Shown piece after piece: positions 1 through 38,357 of a stretch of DNA of 64,000 bases. Under the pieces are notes generated by a model. It searched no databases, was not told the DNA's origin, and was given only the letters and a program-made list of their open reading frames with translations. A program made the translations under genes and the position numbers. Source of the stretch: Lineus longissimus (lineage: Eukaryota; Nemertea; Pilidiophora; Heteronemertea; Lineidae); the NCBI RefSeq assembly GCF_910592395.1, contig NC_088310.1, positions 21,211,501-21,275,500 of the forward strand, in the 5' to 3' direction. Within the stretch, counting starts at the first letter, position 1; the number at the start of each line of letters is the position of its first letter.

Positions 1-69
1 TGAAATCCAAATAGAGTCCATATTTTGCTGATACAGTGACAGATAAGATGACCATTTCTTTTCCATGAG

Positions 70-302
70 GAAGAATGACGAGATCGGACAAATTTCAAGT
101 TAACATTCAGGAGACCAGGAAAATTGAACAGTTAAGAAAAGACTACAGCTCAGGATCTCAGTATAATCCAGCGGGTGCCATGAATAATGCAGCCATCCTG
201 CCGTTTCCTTGGAAAGAGACCCATTTGTTGGAGAAAACCCCACAGTGGTATGAGAGAGTTGGGAAGGTCCGGGCGGAGGGCAAGTCTTTGGTGGTTAACT
301 GA
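70..302 (+). CDS. 3'-terminal exon of an unidentified upstream gene (partial)
   Basis: An open frame runs to a TGA at 300-302. A pyrimidine-rich stretch ending in AG at 68-69 is one possible splice acceptor, and CAG at 108-110 (in phase 0) is another. The frame is closed just upstream of 69, which fits a terminal exon. The ATG at 75 is probably internal. The residues are hydrophilic (about 64-75), with an aromatic, lysine-rich tail that includes LPFPWKETHLLEKTPQWYER. No signal peptide, membrane segment or catalytic motif is visible, and I do not recognise the family. The exon lies about 1.7 kb upstream of the HECTD1 start codon on the same strand. A chance open frame is possible, but the biased composition and good splice borders favour a real exon. 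Confidence 0.45.
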
Positions 303-2024
303 TTACCGCTAGGGTGGAATGAGTATACTCGTGGGTTCGGGAAAATTTCTGCACTAATGTGCTAAATCATGATACATGTATATGATTTTTCCACCTTTTG
401 CCATATAGTTGATTACATTTACGTGCATGATGGCCATCAAATATAAACCGCAGCCCTACATAGTCATACATGGACATAGGCCTATAGATATCCTCATCCA
501 AACTATCTTTTTCTTTGCACTGTAAAACTCCCAGTGTCGATGGTGGATTCTGTTGTCAGGGGTGACATTTAGGTTCTTGCTCAGAACGTGCAACGCGCTT
601 TAATTTGGACGGTTTTTCAGAGCGTCTGAGAGTTGAAGAAAATATGTCTTCACGTTATGTGTGATAGGGAATGCAGGGTGGTGGAGATGCGGATCCTTTG
701 TCGTGTGGGTTATTCTTTCCCTGTTCCTCCAACAATCAAATGGTTGGTTTGTTCACGCGGAATGTGTCTTAGGTTCCCAAGATAACAGGGAATTGGCTTC
801 CGCCGCAATATATGTCGAGACTGGGCAAGACGTGAAGGCGAAAGTGGTCACTTGTCTTTGTCTCGACGACAAGACGTTTAGTTCCAAGATATTTCTTCAG
901 ATGTCACTGTCAGTGCTCAATTCTGGAATGGTCATGTGACCAGAAAATTATGAAAACGAGGCCAATGCTTGTGAGTCAATGAAAAATATTGTGTAGAATT
1001 CGTGAAAAGAATAGGTTTTTATTTCGATTTATTCGATTTCTTTCTTGTGAACTTTATTCTGTGTGATAGTAGAGTATCTTTGTGTTCTCTTGGTAACTTT
1101 TCTGTGTGTAGTTGGGTCCCGATCTTCTGTATGAACCAAATTTGCCCGTGTTGTCCTTCTCCTTGTTTTCAATGTCGTGTACATTTTGTGTACATTTTTC
1201 AGTACATATTTCCAGACTTGCCCTTTGCTTTAGCTATGGCTAGCCTAAAGTTCATAAAAAAACTCATATCAGATTATCAAATTTTTGGGACGAGTTTACA
1301 AATACAATCCCCGTTCATGGCCAAAAAAAGGTCATTGGTTGACTAAAGAAGGGCCACTGTTCAATGGATTTATTAGTTGAATCAATGAATGCGATCAAAC
1401 TAGGCCTACGTCATTTCCGATACGGCGATAGGCCTAGGACAGTCACCATTTGACCGTACGTCTCATCACAGGGTATAGTTTTCATGTCAACTTTGTCAAT
1501 CTTTCATTGGTAGATGTTAACCATAGTGAAACAAAAGTGAAAACCTCTTTGACTGGCCACAGGGCCTTCACACTATCATAATCATCATAAACTTAAAACT
1601 AAAAGATAGACATTCTTTCACCAGTCGTAGGTGGTCGTTCAGGGCCTAAACATCCCTGAGAATAGGCACAACGAACAAAAGCAGGTGTGGTTTGGACCTC
1701 ACGGTCTTTTGTGACCACACAGTCTTTTGTTTGGTGCTTGTGTGTTGATGCCCTCGATGGCTTCCTCCTCTGACTGTTGGATGTGGTGATGATATATAGG
1801 CCTAGACGGAGTGTGACTGAATCACAAACAAACTCTAGAGGTTACTATATTGAATTATCTTTTTTTAGGGTGACGAAGAAAATATCTAACAAAAAATCAA
1901 CTGTAATCAAGATCATAACATCATGATTACTGCATAAAGATGTCAGTATAAAGTGAACTAACAGACACCAGTGACCTAGCTGTCGAAGTTAGGTCTTCGT
2001 AAAGGGGCTGAGGAGAGATTCAGC
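303..2024. other. Intergenic region and 5' flank of HECTD1
   Basis: No convincing coding sequence is visible. The stretch should hold the 3' untranslated part of the upstream gene and the promoter and 5' untranslated region of HECTD1. I could not place a TATA box or transcription start. An open stretch near 661-939 lacks a good start and splice context, so I did not call it. The sequence just before the HECTD1 ATG (from about 1965) is more GC-rich and probably belongs to the 5' untranslated exon. Confidence 0.5.
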
Positions 2025-24240
<22,216 letters not shown>

Positions 24241-26170
24241 GTGTGTGAATGTTAGGTTTTTTTAGCTCCCTGACAATACCTTATTCGAGTGGACATTACA
24301 ACTTGCTTTTGTTGACCTCTCTTGCTTGGAAAGAGGACAAAGTATGCACTTCAGGCAGTTGCCCTGATGATATTCTGTGTGCTTTATTGACAAACTTGTA
24401 GCGTGGTTGATTTCATGTCAAGGTCACATGTGGGAAATGATTGTCACTGATACGTCTATGACATGAATTAGGAGTTCAGTCTCTCCTTCATTAAAACTTA
24501 TATTAAGGGTCGATGAATGGTTACCTACCTTGCAATTTCTTGGATAGTTTTGAAAGTGCACGTTTTTCAAGTAGTTCTACTGAGTGGTGTTTATTTGTTG
24601 CCTATTATGGTCTTGAGGACCTAGGATATAGATTGCTGTTGGTCATCATTCATAATCGTTGCTAGCTTATGTACATTTTCTTCATGCACAGAGTAGGCAT
24701 CGCAATCACAAATAGATATCTCTAATGAGGCTTATCGCTGCCAGGTGGTATCATATGACTCATCCAGGTAGCCTACTCAATAGCTCATATTGTCCTTAAA
24801 GATTTTTCATGCACCATTCATACTTTAAGCAAGCTTTTCCCATCAAATAATATCAAGTACCACCACATGTATGTATGATTTATATGTCTTCCTCTTTTAG
24901 CCAACAACTACAGTACAATATTTATGTTGACTTTAACTTGCCTTTTGTGTTGCTTTGAAATACATGTACATGTATTATGCCCTGTGAAGAGGCTTTAACA
25001 TCCAGAAATCATGAAACAACTGGCACACATGCTAGTATGCCAGTTCAAATGCAAGCAGCTCTGTCACCATGTGTGTCAGATGCTCCAGGCTGGGTAGTGT
25101 CTTTGCGGTTTCCTCAGAAAGTTTAAATAACCCTTGTTTTGTAAGTTTGTTTGAAAGACTTTATTTGAGCTTTAAATGACGACTCCAGATTAACTTCTGA
25201 AAGTAGTAATTTCAATCTTTCTTTTTCTCAACGTCCTTCGTCCATTTTTGTGAGAACACAACACAGATCCTGAAATATTTCATCAAAACTTGGATGAATT
25301 ATTGAAGTTAATTGATGTGTTTCATACTATATCCATGGTTACAATAGCTAAATATTTGGTGTATAAGTGTGTTTTATTAACACTGTGTTCTAGGTGTTTT
25401 TTCCAATAACCAGCTTTCCATTTCCTGATAATTTCTTCGGCGAGAAGAATATTTATTAATTTGCATTGAAATAAGAAACCTGATTATTGGTAAATATTTA
25501 AATAATTGGTTGTCATCATCAATGTTTTCTTTGATTTCGTTCCTTAATGAGGATTACTTATTAAGATATAATGATATGACGATGCTGTCGTTAGAATTAT
25601 GATTTTACGTTAGTTTATTCAGTTGGCTTTTCTATGGACTACTGTGTCTCGTATCATATGGCAGCCTGATTTATGTGCCAAGAATTCATAATTGATGTAT
25701 GTAGACTGCTGTATCACCTTTGTATCACCTCCATTAAAATGAAGCTGTGGGAGAAATCTCAAAGAGTGCACATATCTATCTACATTGTAGGCAGTTAGCA
25801 TTGAAATTCAAACTAGTACATAGATTATCCACCAGTTGAAAATCCATTCTTTAACTACAGTACTGCCTAATTCTAGGCACTGATAGAAGATCATGTGCAA
25901 TTCCTTGAGCGAAATAGGCAGGATACTGAGGCCATAACGCCAGTACTCCACCTCAGTTTCTCTCTCTCCCATTGTTTTCTAAGATTAAAGACATGAATAT
26001 ACATGTAGTTATAATAACGCTAGTTAAAAATTATTGCTTTTTGCTGCTTTAGCAAGTTTTGTTGTTACCAGCATTCTGTTAGGGCACATCTGCTTGCAGG
26101 ACTTTCTTGCTAAAAAACATGTTAAACTCATGAAGTATTTTCTTTACCGGTACTCATTATATCAAGTCAG
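24241..26170 (+). other. HECTD1 3' untranslated region and downstream flank
   Basis: After the stop codon there is AT-rich non-coding sequence without recognisable protein. No canonical AATAAA was noticed close to the stop. The first clear one is at 26975-26980, so the transcript may have a 3' end of up to 2.7 kb or use a variant signal. I saw no gene here. Confidence 0.5.
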
Positions 26171-26345
26171 GGAAGTCGGTGGTCAGTTAGAGGGTCGAGG
26201 TCATAATCAGGAGGTTGTAGGTTCGACTCTTTGAAGGATAAACAGTGTTTCATCTCTGTGTCCTTGGGCAAGACACCTTACCCTACATTGTTTCCTTCGA
26301 CCCAGGAGTATAAATGGGTACCAGACTACTGGTCTGCAATTTTTT
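26171..26345 (+). mobile_element. tRNA-derived SINE, copy 1
   Basis: The head looks like a tRNA promoter. An A-box-like GGTCAGTTAGAGG near 26180 is followed by the B box GGTTCGACTC at 26220-26229. A body follows that contains TCCTTGGGCAAGACACC, a core typical of invertebrate SINEs, and then CCAGGAGTATAAATGGGTAC. The 3' body resembles the copies at 61113-61310 and, inverted, 38171-38357. Ends are approximate and I saw no clear target duplication. Confidence 0.75.
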
Positions 26346-28454
26346 CGGTTATGCCAGATAATAGTTCTGTCTATAAATAGGTTCAAATTATGGCTATCAT
26401 GTAGTTCATGAAGATAATGTGTGAATCCTGTGATGGTATACCATGGTCTAGGGCATAGCAAAAGACAGAAGTTCCCGATATACATGTAAGTTTGGAAATC
26501 ATAATTGTTCTTCCAGTAGAGTCAAAGTCTCTTTGATGGAGTGCTTTAATTGTCTGCAGGTTTGAATTGCAACTAGGTTGCAATATTTTTCAAAAGTTTG
26601 GGAAAAAAGGTCAAGAAGTCCTGTATCCATTAAAAAGAGCCTTTCATTTCCACTCTGATGGTAAAAATACACTATGAGAACGTAAGAAATTTTTTATCAA
26701 AACTAGAAAACAAGTCCTAGAAACAAGGTCGTTTCTTCAAAGGGTCATTGATGAAGGAAATACATCAAAAAGTTTCTCATTTGCTTGTGTGTGTTGTACA
26801 AAATTGTGTATGAGATAGAGAAAATTTGGTGATATACTTCATGGATGACCACTTTGCCATCTCATCTGGTTATTTTGAAGGGTGTTGAGTCGAATGATAA
26901 AGTGAAAGCAGCCTCGTCCTTGATCATGGTATGTATAGTCTGAAACTTTGTAATGATGATCTTTGTGATGTATGAATAAATGACATGTATAAGATGAAGC
27001 GGAACTCTTCTTCTTTATTGGTTTTCGGTGACATAAGTCAGTGGAGAGACGAAAGTGCACAACCCAAGGTTGGCCTTGACTGGTGAACTGAAGTTGTGAA
27101 CTTTTGGCCTACCTTTCTGGGTTGCTCCCCTATCTCAACCTGGCCCGCAAACACCGACTAATTTGGGTCATCAATGAAGTGAACCATGAGTGATGCCAGT
27201 CCCACATGGGACAATGATTCACCAGATATCAATCAGACCAGAGATTGTCAGTCAGTGCCTTCCCCAATGATCTTGCGATAATCTCAAGCCATTGCTCTAT
27301 TTCTTGGGCTTATCTGCTGTCTGACCAAGCCACCAAGATAGGTGAGGTATTAGCTAATGTATGCATAATTCCGCTGTTGTATTGGATCACTCAGTCCAGG
27401 GGGGAATAATTTCTTTGCCAAGTCTTGAGAGTGACATTGTCTTCACTGAGTCAAGGATGTGACAATGACCTGTAACGACATTGTACATGTATGTTACGCT
27501 CCCATTTTCCTGTAAAGGAGGCCTGTCCTAAGGTGCATAAAAGTGTTGTTGGTGTGCTGGACTTGAAGTTCCTTAAAAGCTGCTTCAATGCCCAGGGTGT
27601 GATTCCTATTAACTTGAAACTGGGTGTGATGCAAATTATTGCCTGGAGTGTGCTGGAGATGACTGTCCTGACTCGAGTTAAAAAAAGGCGAGTCTGTTCT
27701 ACATGTACAATCAATTTTACTCATCATATTAAAACACCAGTGAATGCCCTCATTACCTCATGCCTAACATGTTAAGTGGTACATGTAGTGACACAGATAC
27801 AGCCTCGAAGCAATGAGATATTTCCTATCACTGAGTGACGTCAAGGCCTAGTTTCCTGGCAGGTGGTGACATCAATGGCTTGGGTGAAATTTGGGGCCAA
27901 TTCCAGGCATGGCCATTGTCCTATAAAAAAGGAACCCATTCTCCTTAAATTCGGTACAATAGGGATGCATTACCGACACATGTCAGTTTTTCTATGATAT
28001 CACCTTGGTACATTTCAAAAGTGTCCATACTGCCATATTATATTAAGACATTCTCTACTGTAAAAAAAACTAAATCCTGTCAAATGAATGGTTTATAGAG
28101 GGAGAAGTATATATTAATGACCTCTCCATAACCTCTCTGATTTTTTCCAAAATTGGTCATTTTTATTGAATTAGACCTCAGTAATCAGGAGATCTCTCAG
28201 TTTAAATGAAGCATTTGTCAGCACCAAGACTAAGAGTGTATCTCATCCGTCCCGCCTCCAGTATCACAATGCCAAATAGGTCCTTTCCAAGAACAACCCC
28301 AATCTTCTATTTGAAATATAAATTCATTATCACATCAAACTTTTGACCTGGGGTCAAGACCTGGGGTAAACCACTTCACTGTTGGACAGAGATGGGTATA
28401 GTAGACGATTCTGACGTGCTGATCATCGTCGCCTGGTTTTCCGAGAAGTGTCAG
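26346..28454. other. Intergenic region between HECTD1 and the LC3 gene
   Basis: No coding sequence, RNA gene or clear repeat was recognised. A polyadenylation-type AATAAA lies at 26975-26980. One TGACGTCA palindrome is at 27836-27843. The last few hundred bases should include the LC3 promoter. Confidence 0.5.
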
Positions 28455-28462
28455 TGACGTCA
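28455..28462. promoter_or_regulatory. CRE/ATF-type palindrome upstream of the LC3 gene
   Basis: A perfect TGACGTCA lies about 100 bases before the start codon of the ATG8-family gene, within the presumed promoter or 5' untranslated region. This 8-mer is the consensus for CREB/ATF bZIP factors, which control stress genes in animals. A role in control of this gene is inference from position only. Confidence 0.4.
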
Positions 28463-28564
28463 CATCTGTGGAGGTTTAGTTTCACTTGGAAAGTTGCCGT
28501 GGGTGGTTGTGCGATAGTTTCAGTGATCGATTTATTTGTTTCTGCTTCCTAAAATCTCGTCGAA

Positions 28565-33422
<4,858 letters not shown>

Positions 33423-34256
33423 CCGAAAAAGATTTGGACAAATTTGTGCATTCAGCGATTGGAACAAATGTGGATGGAAAGGATCTCGTATGTTTGTGTA
33501 TGATCGTCATACGTACACTTTGACAGAAAGTGATGCATCCTTGTAATTTATTTCGTGGAGGGTTTTTGTCAAGTTTTTATCCGTCTTCTCTGTCGTCGGT
33601 GAAGCGGCGATGGAAAATCCTAAATCTGCTGGTCATGTTCAGTTCAATCCCATGTTGAACTTAAACCTGGTCTGTAATGAGAAGCCATTCATTGTGGAGG
33701 TCACAGGTTGTGACATGGATCGAGAGAACGCTGCATGGTTCTGGAAAAAAAGATTGAGAGGCAATTTCCCTGATAAACGTGTCGGGTTGAATTCATGTCA
33801 GTTGGACATTGTCAATGCAAAATACTCTGCTTCTGATTCATTTCAGTTTCTTTTTGTGAAAGAAAATGAATAATGTGCAATAAGGGGTTGGGATAAGGTA
33901 GCTTCTGTATTAGTGTATCAAACATTATACAGTGGAACCTCCCTTAGCAGACTCCTCTCTACTAAGGACAACCTCTCTATTAAGGACACTACTTTTGGTT
34001 CAAAATTTGTTGTTTCCATTCGATTTGACCGCTCTAATCAGGACACCTCTCTATTAAAGACAGCGCTTGTCAGTCCCGAGGCTGTCCTTAATAGAGAGGT
34101 TCTACTCTGCCAAGATTTTGGTCAACATTTATGTTGTAGCAACATTGCTGACTGGAGGTTGCAGTGACGCGCCAGTGACACAAATTTATGGATGATCATT
34201 GTGAATTTGGACTGCATATTCTGTCTTATTCTGCCATTGAATGTAGTTGAAATAAA
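33423..34256 (+). other. LC3 3' untranslated region with polyadenylation signal
   Basis: The stretch after the LC3 stop ends at a canonical AATAAA at 34251-34256, which is the best candidate for the transcript end. It contains an 87-codon open frame at 33610-33873 with a strong start context (GCGGCGATGG) and an inverted-repeat element at 33930-34109. Confidence 0.5.
33930..34109. mobile_element. Short inverted-repeat element (MITE-like), 180 bases
   Basis: The ends are inverted copies: CAGTGGAACCTCCCTTAG at the left and, read in reverse complement, CAGAGTAGAACCTCTCTATT at the right. The interior repeats CCTCTCTATTAAGGACAC-like words two to three times. There is no coding capacity. Short elements with ends of this kind are non-autonomous DNA transposons or simple-repeat expansions. 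No matching target duplication could be read. Confidence 0.6.
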
Positions 34257-34751
34257 AAAAGGATGATTAGATAATAATTGTTCATAACACTGGCAATATT
34301 TTGACTGTGCAGGGATTAAATTTATCATATCTAATGCCTTTAAGCCAGGCTAATACTGATACAAACTAGATATTGATAACCTTATAACAGGTTGGGTCAT
34401 TTTTAGTTGGAAAAAACTTGCAGTTAGAGTGTATTTTGACTCCTAGCAGTTCTGGCATAGAACTGTCACTTGCTTTGGTGAAGACTACATACTTGTTACA
34501 TGTATGTGATTTGGTCATGTCATCATCAAACCTGGGGGCTGGGGGGGGGGGGTCTGGGGAGTGTTATAGTGTATCCATCCGGCCATTGACTTTTGTCTGC
34601 TATGAATGACTTATTTAAAAACAGACAGAACGCCATGGTTGCAAGTGTGAGAATGAATTCACCTTGTTCAAATACGTCAAGAGGTTTTCAGCTGGGGATA
34701 CAATTCATTTGTTGTCATGTACCCTAAGTTTGTAGAAACATACTATGGCTA

Positions 34752-34860
34752 ATATTTATAAAGACTAGTAAGTGCTTTTACTACAGTTTTCTACAGAGAT
34801 GGCTAGTGTAAATGTACATGAAGTTTAAAGTAAAAGTATGTACTAGTCTTTTATAAATAT
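34752..34860. mobile_element. Palindromic MITE, family A, copy 1
   Basis: The ends ATATTTATAAAGACTAGTA and TACTAGTCTTTTATAAATAT are inverted. The centre includes GCTAGTGTAAATGTACATG. The second copy at 35971-36172 shares AAAGACTAGTAA, GCTTTTACT, CTAGTGTAAATGTACATG, GTAAAAG and CTAGTCTTTAT in the same order. There is no coding capacity, so it is probably mobilised by a transposase elsewhere. Confidence 0.7.
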
Positions 34861-35970
34861 CAGTCATTGTGAGGAATAGATATTCTGTATGTGTACTCTA
34901 GGCCTGATACTGTATGTTGCAATGCTTTGAAATGCATGTAAATCCTATTGATTTCTTGGTTTCATTCTGTATCTAAAGCCCTGAAGCTCTTGAGCAGGTG
35001 TTGAATATTAGGATATGTAAATGTTCTCACTTCCCTCCACTTCAGGACCACAATTGGTGTGATCTACATAATGTAAGTTGATAGTAGAATGTTCCCCAGA
35101 GAAAATTTACCATCCTGTTGTTCGGTAACTGTAAGGGCATGGCTATAGATACCAATGGTCATTGATTTCATCTATAGAATATTTTGCTCTGTAGATCCTT
35201 CTTCCTGGAAACAGACTAAGTAAATTGTCATCTTTTATGAACTGCAAATCATTTGTTATTTCTGCCTTCTGATTATGACCATTGCTGTTTCAATTGACAA
35301 CTGGGCTGAAACATGCACATGTAAACCTGCACCAATGACCTGATCGATTTTTAAAACCAATGGCTGAATCATCGGCCTGTTTTGAAACGCAGATGTGCCA
35401 TCAATCATCTGACCCTGAGTCATCTGAGGTGGCCTGGAATTTGTATTTTTTTTATTTCTTGGATAATGTGGAGGTTTTGCAGGCATACTTTTTATGTTCA
35501 TTATTTCCTATTTGGAATTGTAACAATTGCAGATCTAGGAAATAAACCCATAACTGAGTCAATAAAATTATAGGTGAATCTGTTCATTCCAGTGGAAAGA
35601 GCGGGTTTTGGTTAAAAAATTAATCACTCACACACAGCAATCCATTTGTGCCTTAGACAAAACCGTGGAGAAGTAACATGTAAGCTTGCAAAAACGCCCG
35701 TATATTCTGTATAAAAGTTTGTTTTAACAATGAAAATATGAATTTGGTACGGAGGGGACCATCCACTATATAAGTAGTCAATGATAGTTGTCTTGAGATT
35801 GTTCGGTTTTGTTCTTTAAATCAAAGACATCTGAATCCGTTTTATTGTTTTCATTATTTCAATTGCAATGAGTTTAGATATTCTAGTTCATTTGTCATCA
35901 GTTCATCACAGTTCAATATTTTTATTTATTTACAACTTTGTTCAAACTACCTTTGTCAGATGTAGGGTGT

Positions 35971-36172
35971 ACTGTTCAATCGGTCAGGAGCTGTCACCAC
36001 TTTCTTGGTGGCAGCATAATGGGTGATATGAATAAAGACTAGTAAATGCTTTTACTTCAGTTTTGTACAGAAAGGCCTAGTGTAAATGTACATGGGGTTT
36101 TCAGTAAAAGCAATTGCTAGTCTTTATTCATATCACCCAATGTCTGAAACGGCTCCTGACTGGTTTAACAGT
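35971..36172. mobile_element. Palindromic MITE, family A, copy 2 (longer form)
   Basis: The core from 36021 to 36138 has near-perfect inverted ends (GGGTGATATGAATAAAGACT and its complement). The inversion continues outward to CTGTTCAATCGGTCAGGAG on the left and its imperfect complement ending at 36172. The outer ends are flanked by TA on both sides, which would fit a Tc1/mariner-type insertion. The core matches copy 1 at 34752-34860. Confidence 0.7.
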
Positions 36173-37882
36173 AGTGTAGCCTCAAGACTGACTTCTTAGC
36201 AGGGGGTCTTGGTTAATTTTCATGTCTTTATTATATCATATGGCTATTTTGTGTTTAGAAATATGTGTAAAATCAGATGTATGCTACCTTCAAGTTAAAT
36301 CACATTTTCTCTTTTGAAATCACATTTTGCTGGAGTTATACTATTAAAAAGAATGATACATGAGAGTATCATCCAGGCTCCCTCTGCTTTGTATCACTAA
36401 TTTCTCATATACAAAGAAGCAGTCTTGTAATATCAAACACTTGGTGGGTCAAGGCCATAGGTATAGGCCAGACTGTGCATTGGGGATTGTGAATGCAAGG
36501 TATAATAAAATTCTTCTTCACTTGCGCAATTGGGGCTTAAGTGACTGATTTCAATTGTAAAGTAACGTGAAACTTCTCAAACAATTGAGTTTGATTTCGT
36601 CATGGACGGGTCATAGCACGATCATTGTTAGGGGTCAAGTGTGTCCTGGAAAACATCCTTAATCCAAATGTCACCTTAAATTATCTTGCTGACCCGAGAT
36701 GTTCCACTTTGACTTTTTACCTTTGACATTATAATGAGTCGCTGATCACTGACGACAAATAAGTTCATTTGAGGGCAGGCATTTCAAAACTATAGTTTCA
36801 CTTTTGTGTGGACCTGTAAGGTTACATATCTGAAAATCATTGCAGGCCACAATTAGCCTGTTCTTCACCAAATGTAATGGAGATGAAATCTGAGAAAGAT
36901 GTCTTTGTAAATGATAATTGGACATTTCCAAACGCAGAATGAAACTGCTATGAGCTTGAGGTATGTGCTGAAACATTTTGACACAAATGGTATTGGCAGC
37001 TACAAAGGTGGAGGGGGGGGCCTTCATTATGGCCATAAAATGTGATAGATGGATGGTGTACAAAGTCAAGAAAAATGTCAATGAATCACTTCCAGTATTT
37101 TTCCCAATCAATTGTTTCATTATCTGGCACAGCCTGATATCGGATTTACTGACCGTAAATCAAGCCTGCATTGAAAGCCCAGGCCTGCTCTACAACACAT
37201 GATGCACAGGATTGCAGCCTTTATGTTTAACAACAGTCGTCTAAATCCACAGTGTGATCTGTATTGTTTCATATTGATCATGTTCAGGTGATTGTAGTAT
37301 TGTAGTAATGATGATAGCGCCATATGTGCAGTATTTATCAATGGGTGGGAACGATGTTATGGAGAGTAGACCAACAAGAATTTTTCTCAATGAAAAAAGG
37401 GTATGATAAGGGGGTGAATAAATCATGTAACTGAACAATTGGATGATATTAGTATTACAAACTGTGATAAATGAATGTCATGTACTTTATTAAGTCCCAT
37501 GTCAATAAATAAAGTATTTTCTTACAAGTATAACTTTCGTTCTTTCACTTCCATCTATAGTATCATGCTGACCTCCCTCAATTCCACATATAAGAGCAAC
37601 ACTATAACCCATTTTTAAGTGTTGAAACTCCTCATGGTAAGTAAGAACCTGATGGAATAGATAATTCGAGCGCAAGTGGAGAAAGCCAACCATCAGTCCC
37701 TGAAGGTGGAATACGAGCGTAACAGCTGCCAGCAGTTTGTAGACTCCGTGGGCAGTCCATTGCGTCATCCTAATTGGGTACCGGGCGACAGGACGAGGCC
37801 GGTCCAGTGCGTCCGGATTGTACCTGTGTGACGGTCGTCCTGGGTTGCTCACTACTCGTGGCGAAATTTAATGTGCTATTAC
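36173..37882. other. Intergenic region; weak - strand open frame with poly(A) signal
   Basis: Mostly unannotated AT-rich sequence. On the - strand an open frame runs from about 37768 (ATG) to a stop at 37502. It has one hydrophobic segment (YKLLAAVTLVFHLQGLMVGF) and is followed 11 bases later by AATAAA (37486-37491). I do not recognise it, and the chance of a random frame of this size is appreciable. Confidence 0.3.
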
Positions 37883-38020
37883 TATGGTTTTACAGTCTCC
37901 TTTTAATCTATCTAGAGACCGATAGTCATCCTGATCGCTACTCTTCGTGCCCATCTGTAGTGCAGCCGCCGAGGTTGCGGTACGGGCTGTGACGGAATCG
38001 CGGACAATGTTATACCTTGT
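37883..38020. repeat. Dispersed 138-base repeat, copy 1
   Basis: Near-identical to 49901-50035. The match begins at TATGGTTTTACAGTCTCC and ends at ATGTTATACCTTGT. The copies differ by a few substitutions and one 3-base deletion, which keeps a - strand reading frame open in both (contains TKSSDQDDYRSL). The repeat may be part of a larger element whose other parts are not visible. Confidence 0.75.
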
Positions 38021-38170
38021 CTGATTGTGACGCAAATTTCGGACTTCCTGCACGTTTAATAAACAAAATTTTAAAAAACAAATGCAAATTCTTATACAGC
38101 ACTTTGTATGTTTAATATTCTTGAAGTTCTTTACATTAGTTGCCAAGTCCGAGCTGAAACATTTCAGTAC

Positions 38171-38357
38171 AACTCAGATGAGCTGATTAATCAGCACTAC
38201 AAGCTGAGCATTTCAGACTGCTACCCATTGAAAGACCTGGGTGGAGTTTGGCAAGGACCTGCCTAGAGTCTCACGCTGACATTGGGGATCGAACGAGGAA
38301 CCTCTTGAAAACTAGTCAGAGGCTCGAGCATGCACAACACCACCACCGCGGCTCCTT
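38171..38357 (-). mobile_element. tRNA-derived SINE, copy 2
   Basis: Read on the - strand it starts GCCGCGGTGGTGGTGTTG and has the B box CGTTCGATCC (38285-38299 region). It continues with TGTCAGCGTGAGACTCTAGG, CAGGTCCTTGCCA, a CCCAGGT motif and GAAATGCTCAGCTTG. The same string of motifs occurs in the copy at 61113-61310, so both belong to one family. Ends are approximate. Confidence 0.75.

Noticed and set aside
661-939. Open frame with a hydrophobic start, resembling a secreted peptide
   Set aside because: It begins at GTG, not ATG, has no splice support, and the residues after the hydrophobic part are not like any family I know.
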